From Candidatus Gastranaerophilales bacterium (GTDB taxonomy: Bacteria > Cyanobacteriota > Vampirovibrionia > Gastranaerophilales > Gastranaerophilaceae), in NCBI GenBank assembly GCA_944322975.1, contig CALUQS010000065.1:1-62187 (forward strand): a stretch of 62,187 nucleotides of DNA. Direction: 5' to 3'. Both the position numbers and the translations under genes were made by a program. Each line of letters opens with the position of its first letter. Position 1 is the first letter of the stretch. Under the pieces are notes generated by a model. It saw only the letters and a program-made list of their open reading frames with translations, was not told the DNA's origin and did not search any database. Below are positions 1 through 9,153 of the stretch, one piece after another.

Positions 1-173
1 AATCATTTTTCGGTCATTTAAAAGATGAGATTAATTTAAAAGGAATAAAAACAATTGAACAAGTTGTAGCTACAATAGATAATTACATGTATTACTACAA
101 CAATGAATGAAGACAATGGAATAAAAATAGAATCTCTCCGGTTGAATACAGGAAATTTTTAATGGCGAGTTAA
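1..173 (+). pseudogene. 3' remnant of an IS3-family transposase
   Basis: Reading from base 3, the frame gives the C-terminal end of an IS3-family (IS150-like) integrase-core transposase: a SFFGHLKDEI start, a YMYYYNNE segment and an RISPVEYRKF tail, ending at the TAA at 171-173. The 5' part lies outside the window. The frame is broken by an in-frame TGA at 108-110, where relatives usually carry Arg, so a CGA to TGA transition is likely. TGA is used as a normal stop elsewhere in the window (for example gtrA), so this is a nonsense mutation and not recoding. The copy is probably inactive. Confidence 0.8.
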
Positions 174-589
174 TTGTCCACTTTTTGGGGGTCACTTCAG
201 ACCCTCTCCCAGCGGGAGAGGGAGAATCTAATGTTCTTTGCGTCAATAACCGGTGGGCACGCTTGCGCTGTCTTGGATTTGCTTATAGCTCAGCACTGTC
301 GTTCGCTGCGCTTTGCTTATGCTCACTTCGTGCTTCGCACACCGGGTTTCTCCCGTCCGTTCACTATTTACAGTTTCAAGAAAACTAGAAAGATTAATAT
401 TATTACGTGAAGCCATTTTGCACGAAATCAAAGATTTCGGCAAAAGAAGGCAAATCCGCTTGCCAGCCCTACGGTTCTACGATTCTTATATCCCTGTGTC
501 GGCATAGCAATACAAACCTGCTTTCTCACAAATGATACTTATTGTCCGGCAATTATATAAAATAGCATTGAGCATGTTATCATCTTTTT
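174..589. other. Intergenic stretch with GC-rich repeat sequence
   Basis: This 416-base gap holds the IS end (175-199) and then a perfect 9-bp hairpin, CCCTCTCCC (202-210), loop AGC, GGGAGAGGG (214-222). Next comes GC-richer, cytosine/guanine-patterned sequence to about 390, clearly unlike the AT-rich genes around it. It resembles in style the block at 61440-61670. Small open frames here overlap each other in several frames and have no ribosome-binding sites, so I call no gene. No convincing -35/-10 pair for mfd is visible. Confidence 0.5.
175..199 (+). mobile_element. Right terminal end of the IS3-family element
   Basis: Immediately after the transposase stop, the segment beginning TGTCCACTTTTTGGGGG and ending TTCA has the composition and TG...CA form of IS150-group terminal inverted repeats. 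The left end is outside the window, so the inverted-repeat partner and target duplication cannot be checked here. Confidence 0.65.
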
Positions 590-3500
590 ATGAATGAAAT
601 ACTTCAAAAAATCAAAAATAAAAGAATCCTAAACGACGAAAAACTTTTTGCATTTTTGAAAAAAAACTGTTCTTTTTCAATAAGCGGACTTACGTCGTTT
701 CTTCGTCTGCTTTTGCTTGCGCAAATATACTCACAAAAACACACTGTTTTTATCACCAATACCGAACAAAATGCGCTTAAATACAAACACGACCTTGAAA
801 AATTTTTTGATATAGAATCCACTATTTTTCCGTATCAGGATATCTCCATTTACGACGGGGTTGAACCTAATTTATACAGATACGCCGCACAAACAGAAAT
901 TTTATCAAATCTGGAAAATATTCCTCTTTTAATTGTGCCTGTTAAAGCGTTGCTGGAAAAATTTCCTGAAAAAAGTTTTTACAAAAAATATCAGATAAAC
1001 ATAAAGATTGATGACGAAATCGACACCGCCAAAATTGCACAATCACTTGTTGATATGGGCTACAAACGTGTAACTATGGTTTCTGATATCGGGGAGTTTT
1101 CTATCAGGGGGGATATTATAGATGTATTTTCCCTTAACAAATATGCTGCCCGTATAGAACTCTGGGGCGATACGGTCACTGATATAAGATATTTTGATAA
1201 TAAAACCCAAAAAAGCGTTAAAAAAACAAAATCTACAACAATTCTGCCGGTTTACAAATTTGTTTTGAATAAAGACAACACAGAAACATTTAAAAATGAA
1301 TTGACAGAAGCAACCGTACAATCAGACGCCGGAGAGAATGCCGACCTGGTAAGGGAGATGCTGGCTGAAACTCTTGAAAAAATTGATGAAGAAAAATATT
1401 TTGACGGCATAGATTATTTTCAATCTTATTTAAACAAAAAAATGAAAAGTCTTATCGGACTCATTGCGCAGGAGAATAAAGAGCCGGTTGTTGTTTTTGA
1501 TGAATCTTCTGAAATATTTTCCAAATTCGGACAAATTGATGAAAACTACAAAAAACAAATTTATGAAAATACCCAAAAAGCACTGGCATTGCCGCTTAAA
1601 AGTACTGCCCATCTTGAGTTTGATGACTTTCAAACCGGTGTTGCGGGCTTACAAAAAGTGTTTTTAGACAATTTCCTTGATACTGTTTCAGATTACACAA
1701 TCGAGTTTAACAGTGCGCTAATCCCGAGTTTTTCTTCAAAAATGGAGGATATCCTGACATTTTGCGAACAAAAAATTAAAGACGGGTATAAAGTAGTTAT
1801 TGCAACTGATTATAAAAATCGTATTGAAGAAGTTTTTGAAGATTTTGAGCTTGCAATATCCGATGATTTTGAAAATCAAAATGAAATTTATATCACAGAA
1901 AACCTTGCTCTTGGCGGCTCTTTAATAGAAGATTTAAAACTGGTAGTTTTAACTGACAGAGAGCTTTTTAACAAAAAATCCAAAGATATAACGGCAAAAA
2001 AACAGACTTATCATAAAGAAAGCGCTGAATACATAGAGTCTGTAAACGACATAAAAGAGGGAGAGTATGTCGTTCACCAGATTCACGGGGTCGGGCTTTA
2101 TAAGGGGCTTTCCAAACAGGAGATTGACGGACAGCTCAAAGACTATTTAACAATAGAATACGCTCACGGGGACAAACTGCACATGCCGGCAGAGCAGATA
2201 AACCTTTTAGTCAGGTACAGGGGTTCAGGCTCTGTTGCACCAAAACTTTCCAGAATGGGCGGTAATGATTGGAATATAACCAAAACCCGTGCTAAAAAAG
2301 CAATCGAAGACATTGCAAAAGACCTTTTAAATCTTTATGCAAAACGTGCAACTGCAAAAGGAATTGCTTTTGAGCCTGATACCGTATGGCAGTACGAGAT
2401 GGAAGAAGCTTTTGAATACACAGAAACCCCTGACCAGATGAAAGCTATTCAGGAAACAAAAGCGGATATGGAAGATACAAAACCCATGGACAGGCTAATA
2501 TGTGCCGATGTGGGCTTTGGTAAAACGGAAATTGCAATCCGTGCAGTGTTTAAAGCCGTAATGTCAGGCAAGCAGGCGGCTGTTGTTGTGCCTACAACAA
2601 TCCTTGCTATGCAGCATTATCAAACGATTTCTGAAAGATTTAAACCATTCCCCGTAAAAGTGGAACTGCTCTCAAGATTCAGAACAGCAAAAGAACAAAA
2701 AGAAATAGTAAAAAAACTTCTGACAGGCGAGGTTGATGTTGTAATAGGGACACACAGGCTTTTGCAGGATGATATTATTTTTAAAGATTTGGGGCTGCTT
2801 GTTATAGACGAAGAACACAGATTCGGCGTTAAACATAAAGAAAAACTCAAAATGATGCGCAAAAACATTGATATTCTGAGCATGTCCGCAACCCCTATCC
2901 CCAGAACCCTTTATATGTCACTATCAGGCATAAAAAATATGTCAGTGATTAACACTGCACCGATGAACAGGCTGCCTGTTAAAACATATGTGGGTCAGTA
3001 TAATGAAACTTTTGTTAAAAACGCAATTAATCACGAACTTGACCGCGATGGTCAGGTGTTTTTCCTTTACAACAGGGTGGAAACAATTTATGAATTTGCA
3101 GCCGAAGTGCAAAAAATTGTGCCAAACTCCAGAATTGCCGTTGCACACGGGCAAATGGACGCCAAAACTCTTGAAAATATCATGCTGGAATATGCAGAAC
3201 ATAAGTACGATATCCTGTTATGCACAACTATCATTGAATCAGGACTTGATATACCTAATGCCAACACGATGATTGTGTACGATGCAGACAGGTTCGGGCT
3301 TGCACAGTTATACCAATTGCGAGGCAGAGTCGGACGTTCAGACAGGCAGGCATACTGTTATTGTTTCTATCGTGACAGAAAAAAACTTACGGCCGACGCT
3401 TTACAAAGGTTGAACGCAATAAAAGAATTCTCCACTCTTGGCGGGGGATACCAGATTGCACTTCGGGATATAGAAATCAGAGGGGTAGGAAATATCTTAG

Positions 3501-4099
3501 GCACAAAACAGCACGGACATATGACAAGTGTAGGTTTTGACACATACTGTCAACTGCTGGAAGAAACCATAAACGAATTGCAGGCTGATTACAACGGAAT
3601 TGAAAAACCTCAGCCGCCGGCTATTGTTGATATAAATGTTACTGCGTTTATCCCTGATGACTGGGTAGGTTCTAAAGAACAAAAAATGATTGAGTACAAA
3701 CGTCTTGCAGATGTTAAGACGTTAGAAGAACTTGATGCAATACATCATGAATGGATAGACAGGTTCTCAAAAATTCCTGAGCCGGTTGAAAACTTAATAA
3801 AAATTATACATTTGAGACTGCTCGCTACAAGTGCAAAAATTACCCTTATCCGTGAAACATCAGATAATATAAGGATTTATATGCCATACAACAGGGCGGA
3901 ATGGTCTATTATTGCGTCAAGATTAGATAGAAATATTACAAAATATATAAAATATACCATTGCCCCGAAGTCTTGTCAGGAAGGTAATTCTATACTGCTT
4001 TTCAACAACTCGGTACTTAGCTTTAAAGAAGTATTTAACATATTATCTGATTTATTTTATTATATTAATAAAATCAGTTTTGAATACATAAATAAATAG
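590..4099 (+). CDS. mfd: Transcription-repair coupling factor Mfd
   Basis: Mfd is the cytoplasmic SF2 translocase that pushes RNA polymerase off DNA lesions and recruits UvrA. At 1169 aa the protein has normal family length. The UvrB-like N-terminal region is followed by the RNA-polymerase-interaction domain (about residues 485-550, VVHQIHGVGLYKGL). Then come the helicase motifs: Walker A CADVGFGKTEIA (about 638-649), DEEH (about 738), SATPIPRTLYMSLSG, and QLRGRVGRSDRQAYCY, and the C-terminal D7 domain. The ATG at 590 has no clear Shine-Dalgarno sequence. The next gene follows after 17 bases, so co-transcription with the lipoprotein is likely. All key motifs look intact. Confidence 0.97.
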   Translation: MNEILQKIKNKRILNDEKLFAFLKKNCSFSISGLTSFLRLLLLAQIYSQKHTVFITNTEQNALKYKHDLEKFFDIESTIFPYQDISIYDGVEPNLYRYAAQTEILSNLENIPLLIVPVKALLEKFPEKSFYKKYQINIKIDDEIDTAKIAQSLVDMGYKRVTMVSDIGEFSIRGDIIDVFSLNKYAARIELWGDTVTDIRYFDNKTQKSVKKTKSTTILPVYKFVLNKDNTETFKNELTEATVQSDAGENADLVREMLAETLEKIDEEKYFDGIDYFQSYLNKKMKSLIGLIAQENKEPVVVFDESSEIFSKFGQIDENYKKQIYENTQKALALPLKSTAHLEFDDFQTGVAGLQKVFLDNFLDTVSDYTIEFNSALIPSFSSKMEDILTFCEQKIKDGYKVVIATDYKNRIEEVFEDFELAISDDFENQNEIYITENLALGGSLIEDLKLVVLTDRELFNKKSKDITAKKQTYHKESAEYIESVNDIKEGEYVVHQIHGVGLYKGLSKQEIDGQLKDYLTIEYAHGDKLHMPAEQINLLVRYRGSGSVAPKLSRMGGNDWNITKTRAKKAIEDIAKDLLNLYAKRATAKGIAFEPDTVWQYEMEEAFEYTETPDQMKAIQETKADMEDTKPMDRLICADVGFGKTEIAIRAVFKAVMSGKQAAVVVPTTILAMQHYQTISERFKPFPVKVELLSRFRTAKEQKEIVKKLLTGEVDVVIGTHRLLQDDIIFKDLGLLVIDEEHRFGVKHKEKLKMMRKNIDILSMSATPIPRTLYMSLSGIKNMSVINTAPMNRLPVKTYVGQYNETFVKNAINHELDRDGQVFFLYNRVETIYEFAAEVQKIVPNSRIAVAHGQMDAKTLENIMLEYAEHKYDILLCTTIIESGLDIPNANTMIVYDADRFGLAQLYQLRGRVGRSDRQAYCYCFYRDRKKLTADALQRLNAIKEFSTLGGGYQIALRDIEIRGVGNILGTKQHGHMTSVGFDTYCQLLEETINELQADYNGIEKPQPPAIVDINVTAFIPDDWVGSKEQKMIEYKRLADVKTLEELDAIHHEWIDRFSKIPEPVENLIKIIHLRLLATSAKITLIRETSDNIRIYMPYNRAEWSIIASRLDRNITKYIKYTIAPKSCQEGNSILLFNNSVLSFKEVFNILSDLFYYINKISFEYINK

Positions 4100-4116
4100 A
4101 AATAAGGAGTATAAAG

Positions 4117-5256
4117 ATGAGTAGATTTAAATTGTTTGCGACAACGCTTGCAGCATCTGCAACATTGCTGTTATGCGGTTGTGTAAATCATAATGCCGTT
4201 GTTACCGTTAACGGAGAAGCCATTACAAAAGCACAGTACGAAAAAGCTTTTGATGCTATAGCTAACAACTCTATGTTTACCCAGATGGGTATAGACGTAA
4301 AAAAAGACCCTAACAGTTTCATGCACTTAATGATTAAAGACAGGGTAATTAACGAACTTATTATTAAAGAACTGCTTGATCAGGATATAGAAAAGAAACA
4401 TATAAAAGTTTCTAAAGAAGATTTGGATAAACAAATTAAAATCATTATCGACAAAGTCGGGTCTAAAGAAAAATTCAACCAGCTGCTTAAAGAAAACGGA
4501 ATCTCTCCGGCTCAGTTTAAAAAGGACTTAACAGACGAGGTTAAAATCCAAAAACTTGTTGATACAATAGCTACTGTTTCAATAAACGACAAACAGGCAG
4601 AAAAATTCTATAAAGAAAATCAGGATAAATTTAAAACTCCTGATCAGGTCAGAGCCTCTCATATTCTTGTAAGCTCAAATGCTGAAGAGATTAAAGCTAA
4701 TATTCAGTCTAAAGACGGAAATGAAAAAATTTCTGAAGCTGACTTAAAAGCTCAGGTAGACAAACAAATGGCTGCTAATAAAGCCAAGGCAGAAAAAATT
4801 CTTGCAGAAGTTAAAAAAGACCCGAAATCCTTTGCTAAAGTTGCAAAAGCTGAATCTGACGACACACAAAGTGCAAAACAAGGCGGTGATTTAGGATTCT
4901 TCGGCAAAGAAGAAATGGTAGAACCTTTCTCTAAAGCAGCATTTGCGCTGAAACCTAACACTTTAAGCGGTATTGTTCAAACACCTTACGGTTATCACAT
5001 TATTTATGTGACAGACCGCAAAAAAGCCGGGGTTGAACCTTTTAATAACGTAAAAGAAGAAATTAAAGAATACTTGACCAATCAGGGTAAAATCGAGGCT
5101 CTGCAAAAATACGTTGATACTTTGAAAAACAATGCAAAAATAGAGTACACTGACCCGAGCTTTAATCCTAAAACAATCCAAAAACAGTTGAAGGAACAAT
5201 CTAAAACCAATCCGGCGGCTTTAGTTCCTGATTCACAAAAATCAGCAAAAGAATGA
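4117..5256 (+). CDS. SurA/PrsA-like parvulin peptidyl-prolyl isomerase lipoprotein
   Basis: This is a probable periplasmic folding factor, 379 aa. The N-terminus is a lipoprotein signal with lipobox LCGC and acceptor Cys22. An N-terminal SurA-type chaperone region (about 28-170) precedes a parvulin (PpiC) domain at about 180-300, with RASHILV, QGGDLGFFGK and TPYGYHIIYV motifs. A charged low-complexity tail follows. An AAGGAG site lies just upstream of the ATG. It follows mfd closely and ends at a clear terminator. Parvulin-type lipoproteins assist folding of outer-membrane or secreted proteins; its clients here are unknown. Confidence 0.9.
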   Translation: MSRFKLFATTLAASATLLLCGCVNHNAVVTVNGEAITKAQYEKAFDAIANNSMFTQMGIDVKKDPNSFMHLMIKDRVINELIIKELLDQDIEKKHIKVSKEDLDKQIKIIIDKVGSKEKFNQLLKENGISPAQFKKDLTDEVKIQKLVDTIATVSINDKQAEKFYKENQDKFKTPDQVRASHILVSSNAEEIKANIQSKDGNEKISEADLKAQVDKQMAANKAKAEKILAEVKKDPKSFAKVAKAESDDTQSAKQGGDLGFFGKEEMVEPFSKAAFALKPNTLSGIVQTPYGYHIIYVTDRKKAGVEPFNNVKEEIKEYLTNQGKIEALQKYVDTLKNNAKIEYTDPSFNPKTIQKQLKEQSKTNPAALVPDSQKSAKE

Positions 5257-5263
5257 TAATAAC

Positions 5264-5298
5264 ATACGGGGGCGCCAGAACGGTCTCCCCCGTATTTT
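5264..5298 (+). terminator. Rho-independent terminator after the parvulin lipoprotein
   Basis: A perfect 9-bp stem, ATACGGGGG (5264-5272) with CCCCCGTAT (5287-5295), closes a 14-base loop and runs into TTTT. It separates the mfd unit from the heptose genes. Confidence 0.85.
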
Positions 5299-5329
5299 GA
5301 CTTATTGATAAATATAACGGGAGTTTTTT

Positions 5330-6355
5330 ATGAACAAAACCTTAAAAAACAAATTTTTTGAACACATTGACAAATTTAAAGAGTCCAAAATACTTGTTGT
5401 AGGTGATATTATTCTGGATGAATATCTGTGGGGAATGACAAACCGCCGTTCACCGGAGGCTCCCGTACCTGTTTTGCAGGTTAAGCGCAAAACGTATCTT
5501 TTAGGCGGGGCGGCAAATGTTGCTAATAATATTGCGGCAATGGGCGCGAAAGCTATCTTAGCCGGTGTTATCGGCGATGATTTATACAGCGGTGTTGTAC
5601 TCGATATGCTCAAAAAAAGCCATATTGATGCACAATTTGTGTTAAAAGATAAAACCCGTCCGACTACAGTAAAAACAAGACTTATTGCACAGAACAACAA
5701 ACATATTGCACGTGTTGATAATGAGTCGTTAGAACCTGTAAGTGAGGAACTCTCTAAAACAATATATGAAAATATCGAAAAGGTTATAGACGATGTTGAT
5801 TTGATAATTTTATCAGACTACATAATCAGTGTCCTTAGTGCAAAACTTATAAAAGATGTTGTAAAACTTGCCAACAGGCATGATAAAACTGTTGTGACGG
5901 ATCCCAAAGGGCAGGATTTTGCAAAATACACAGGTGTTGATGTTCTTGTTCCTAACATGGAAGAAGCTTTAATAGCAACAAAATCCTCCGCGGACAAACC
6001 TGTTAAAAAAATAGCAACAGCTCTTAGAAAAATTGCAGACAAAGTTATAATCACACGCAGTGCAAACGGAGTTTATTACTATGATGGTGCTGATGAAATT
6101 AATCTTGATTCATTTAGCGCTGACGTCATTGATGCTACGGGTGCCGGCGGTTCGTTTGTGGCAATGCTCGGGTTAACTCTTGCCGCATCAGGTTTTGATT
6201 ATTCAGAATCCATTGAAATGGCTAATTACGCAGCCGCTGCTGCAGTCCGTAAAGTAGGAACCTTTGCCGTAAAACCGGTACAACTTAAAGAAATTATTGA
6301 AGTTGCATACAACAACTCTGTTAAAGGTTCAAAAACGAAAAAGGCGGCAAAATAA
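5330..6355 (+). CDS. rfaE1: D-glycero-beta-D-manno-heptose-7-phosphate kinase-like (RfaE1 domain), catalytic Asp missing
   Basis: PfkB/ribokinase-family protein of 341 aa, matching the kinase half of HldE, which phosphorylates heptose-7-phosphate in ADP-heptose synthesis for LPS core. The substrate-binding start (GDIILDEYLWG, RRSPEAPVPV) and the LGGAANVANNI motif are present. The ATP/anion-hole motif, normally GAGD with Asp as the catalytic base, here reads DATGAGGSF: residue 274 is Gly (GGT at 6149-6151), one base from Asp GAT. GGGAG precedes the ATG. The stop overlaps the rfaE2 start by one base (TAATG), so the two are translationally coupled. Family identity is sure; activity is in doubt. 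Confidence 0.9.
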   Translation: MNKTLKNKFFEHIDKFKESKILVVGDIILDEYLWGMTNRRSPEAPVPVLQVKRKTYLLGGAANVANNIAAMGAKAILAGVIGDDLYSGVVLDMLKKSHIDAQFVLKDKTRPTTVKTRLIAQNNKHIARVDNESLEPVSEELSKTIYENIEKVIDDVDLIILSDYIISVLSAKLIKDVVKLANRHDKTVVTDPKGQDFAKYTGVDVLVPNMEEALIATKSSADKPVKKIATALRKIADKVIITRSANGVYYYDGADEINLDSFSADVIDATGAGGSFVAMLGLTLAASGFDYSESIEMANYAAAAAVRKVGTFAVKPVQLKEIIEVAYNNSVKGSKTKKAAK

Positions 6356-6831
6356 TGGGGCAGGTAGTTAAAAGAGAAGATATCTTAAAACTTACATCAG
6401 ATTTAAAATCGCAGGGAAAAACAATAGTAACAACAAACGGCTGTTTTGATATTCTCCATGTCGGTCATGTACGCTATTTGCAAGCAACAAAAGCCTTTGC
6501 CGATGTTATGATTGTTTGTTTAAATTCCGATGTATCCGTAAAAAAAATAAAAGGCCCTGACAGACCTATCAACAACGAAAACGACCGTGCGGAAATTTTA
6601 TGTGCGCTTGAGTGTGTTGATTATGTTGTTTTGTTTGACGAAGCATCGCCTGTTGATTTGCTTTGCGAGATAAAACCCGATGTTTATACAAAAGGCGCTG
6701 ATTATACTATAGAAACTTTACCAGAAGCAAAACCTGTTATGCAAAACGGCGGGAGGGTTGAGTTTATAAGCTTTGTTGAAGGCAAATCAACAACAAACGT
6801 TATAAAAAAAATTGAAGGCAAAACTGTCTGA
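6355..6831 (+). CDS. rfaE2: D-glycero-beta-D-manno-heptose 1-phosphate adenylyltransferase
   Basis: Cytidylyltransferase-fold enzyme of 158 aa, the C-terminal half of HldE as a separate gene. It transfers AMP to heptose-1-phosphate to form ADP-heptose. The nucleotide-binding signature TNGCFDILHVGHVRYLQ carries the HxGH motif, followed by KGPDRPINNENDRAEIL and a C-terminal VEGKSTTNVIKKI. It starts inside the rfaE1 stop codon. No gmhA or gmhB lies in the window. No clear hairpin terminator follows, only a 12-bp palindrome at 6863-6874 before the convergent GH13 gene. Confidence 0.93.
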   Translation: MGQVVKREDILKLTSDLKSQGKTIVTTNGCFDILHVGHVRYLQATKAFADVMIVCLNSDVSVKKIKGPDRPINNENDRAEILCALECVDYVVLFDEASPVDLLCEIKPDVYTKGADYTIETLPEAKPVMQNGGRVEFISFVEGKSTTNVIKKIEGKTV

Positions 6832-6903
6832 AAAGATTCAAAAACCTTCTGTACAGGCAGAAACTATTAATAGTACGCTATCCGGTTTTATTAAAATTAT
6901 TTA

Positions 6904-9153
6904 TCAGACATACTGGTGTAAAACTTCTCCGCCTGAGGCAATAATGTCGTTTTCAAGATTCGGTGTATTAACTTCAAATATATGTGCCTGAGCAGGACCG
7001 AGGTCTATATCAATTGCATTATGTTCTGCCTTCCAGCTGCTGCCTGTACCGTATTTCGGAGCAAGATCATCTAATACCTGTGAAGCACTTAATCCAGGAA
7101 TTTCCACCTTTACATGCTGTCTGGAGTTAACATCATGGTTTGCTATTGTTATAAGTGTTTTTCCGTCTTTGCATCTTGCGTATGCAATAACTTCATCAAG
7201 TTTATCATAATCAACCTTCAACGGTATGTAAGAGCCTTTTGTTATCAATTCACCATATCTGGGTCTGATACAATTCATTAAATACCCGAAATGCTGGCCA
7301 ATTTCCGGATGATTTCCTCCGGGTTGTCTTGAACGATTAAATATATCAAGACGCTGTTTGTGTACATAGTATTTTATATTATCTTTTGTCGGAATTGCTG
7401 ATTCAAAGTACTGAATTATATTTTTAAATTTAGATTTGTCATCAGCAAGCACTTTTATTTTTAGATTTTTATTATCTGTAGCTAACAATTCTTTTAAGTT
7501 TTTATGCTCTTTGGCATTATAAAGTACATCTGTCACAAGATCACTGAACTCATCATTTTTCAATGCTGCCGAATATGTAATATTTTTGTTTTCAAATATT
7601 TTATTGTTTTGGGATTTTTCCAGCAAAAATTTGATTGCCTGTGAATACTGCGGATCATTTTCCAAATCTGCAATTGTTCTGTTTTTGTCAGAAGATTTGT
7701 ACAATTTTGAAATTGCCGGTGCATTATCTATGGATTGCAGAATATACTGTACGGCTACAGAATAAATCGGATTTTGAATTAACTGGGCAAAAGTTTTATC
7801 CACGTATTCTTGTCCATAGTCATAAAGATATCTGTCACCGCTTTCAAAACCTGATAGAATATACGGGTTTGTCATAGGCACAGTAGCTTGTATAACATTC
7901 GTCATCATGCAATAATCAGGACCGCCGTGTGACATAGGGCTGTCATCATCATGAGTTGCAAATGAACCGATTAACGATTTGCCTTTAGGTAAAATGTATT
8001 CTCCGGTATGAGGGTCTTTTGAAATATTAAGACTTTCTCGCATAAAATCGTGAAAATCTTTTGCTTTCCACATATGGAAAATATGATACTGTCCGTAATA
8101 CGAATCAAAACCAGCTTTTAATGCTTCAAAAGGCCTGTCGGCAGGCATGTTTTTCATAGGGGACGCATCTTCGTTTGTATAACATTCCGCCAAAAAGGCA
8201 AATTCAGGGTCTTTTCTTCTTGCATAAGAAGTTAACTCATCCCAAAATTCAGGCGGTTTTGCTCGGCCTACATCGGCTCTGATACCGTCTATACCGAGAT
8301 TTATGCACATATCAATGAATTTTTTATGATAATCCATTAAAGCCGGATTAAGAATTCTTCTGTCTTCGTCCTGCCACGGGTTGAACATTCTGATATCTTC
8401 CCAGCCTTCAGGGGTTTTGGGATTGCCCTCAGTATCAGTTGCGCTCAAATCAGGTCTTGCTTCGTAAAGATCAACAGACATACAGCTTGGCAGGTCAACC
8501 ATTACTTTTATATTACGTTTATGACATTCTTTAATAGCATCTTTAGCTTCTTCAAACACATTTTTAGGATTTGACGGGTCATCAAGTTTAGGGTCGATAG
8601 TCAAATAATCAGCGGGTGCATAAACAGAGCCGGCATCCCCTTTTGCGGAACGCAAGCCCGGAGGATTAATAGGTAAAAGATGGAGTGTATTTATGCCGTA
8701 GCTTTTTAATTCATCAAGGCGTTCTACCATTGTTGTAAAATATCCGGGTCTTTCATTACCCTGTATAAGCCCGTTATGGTCAGTATCTTTAGCGGTAAAA
8801 GTTCTGGGGACAAGCGCAAAAATAACTGCCTGATTGTTTTGAAACATTGAACGCAAATTGTTTTTATAATTAAACGGCGCTTGCGGCTGACTTATTGGTG
8901 CAGAGGGGGTAACAGATGCAGGTCTTTGGTTTCTGCCAAGCATAGCGGCAAGCAAGCTTCCCTTAGAATACTGTGTATATCTGTCTGCAGCCGGTGTAGA
9001 AACAGGACTGTATGCAGCAGGCAACACAGGTGTATTTGACGCGGCAGCAACCGGCTGTGAAGAAACAGAAGTTTTTTGCATCATTTGCGCCAGCAATGAC
9101 GATTTAAAGTTTATTTTATGAGTGTTTGTATTGTTTAAACCAATATTCATCAT
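6904..9153 (-). CDS. Alpha-amylase family (GH13) protein with atypical region I
   Basis: A 749-aa protein with a low-complexity, Ser/Pro/Ala-rich N-terminal 95 residues and no signal peptide, then a GH13 barrel. Conserved region II (GIRADVGRA) gives the nucleophile Asp294, region III (LAECYT) the acid/base Glu323, and region IV (ATHDD) His401-Asp402. Region I is unusual: VMVDLPSCMS instead of the common DxVxNH. The substrate cannot be named; glucan hydrolysis or transglycosylation are options. It is the last gene of a three-gene operon. Its ATG overlaps the stop of the upstream membrane protein by one base, which argues for a function tied to those proteins. Confidence 0.85.
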   Translation of the reverse strand: MMNIGLNNTNTHKINFKSSLLAQMMQKTSVSSQPVAAASNTPVLPAAYSPVSTPAADRYTQYSKGSLLAAMLGRNQRPASVTPSAPISQPQAPFNYKNNLRSMFQNNQAVIFALVPRTFTAKDTDHNGLIQGNERPGYFTTMVERLDELKSYGINTLHLLPINPPGLRSAKGDAGSVYAPADYLTIDPKLDDPSNPKNVFEEAKDAIKECHKRNIKVMVDLPSCMSVDLYEARPDLSATDTEGNPKTPEGWEDIRMFNPWQDEDRRILNPALMDYHKKFIDMCINLGIDGIRADVGRAKPPEFWDELTSYARRKDPEFAFLAECYTNEDASPMKNMPADRPFEALKAGFDSYYGQYHIFHMWKAKDFHDFMRESLNISKDPHTGEYILPKGKSLIGSFATHDDDSPMSHGGPDYCMMTNVIQATVPMTNPYILSGFESGDRYLYDYGQEYVDKTFAQLIQNPIYSVAVQYILQSIDNAPAISKLYKSSDKNRTIADLENDPQYSQAIKFLLEKSQNNKIFENKNITYSAALKNDEFSDLVTDVLYNAKEHKNLKELLATDNKNLKIKVLADDKSKFKNIIQYFESAIPTKDNIKYYVHKQRLDIFNRSRQPGGNHPEIGQHFGYLMNCIRPRYGELITKGSYIPLKVDYDKLDEVIAYARCKDGKTLITIANHDVNSRQHVKVEIPGLSASQVLDDLAPKYGTGSSWKAEHNAIDIDLGPAQAHIFEVNTPNLENDIIASGGEVLHQYV

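Noticed and set aside
108..110. TGA recoding in the transposase
   Set aside because: Other genes end in TGA, and the surrounding residues point to a normal CGA Arg lost by mutation.
174..507. Small ORFs after the IS end
   Set aside because: Overlapping frames in repeat-type sequence, without ribosome sites or recognisable protein features.
6863..6874. 12-bp palindrome ACTATTAATAGT as a terminator between rfaE2 and GH13
   Set aside because: It lacks a loop and T-run, so I do not call a terminator.
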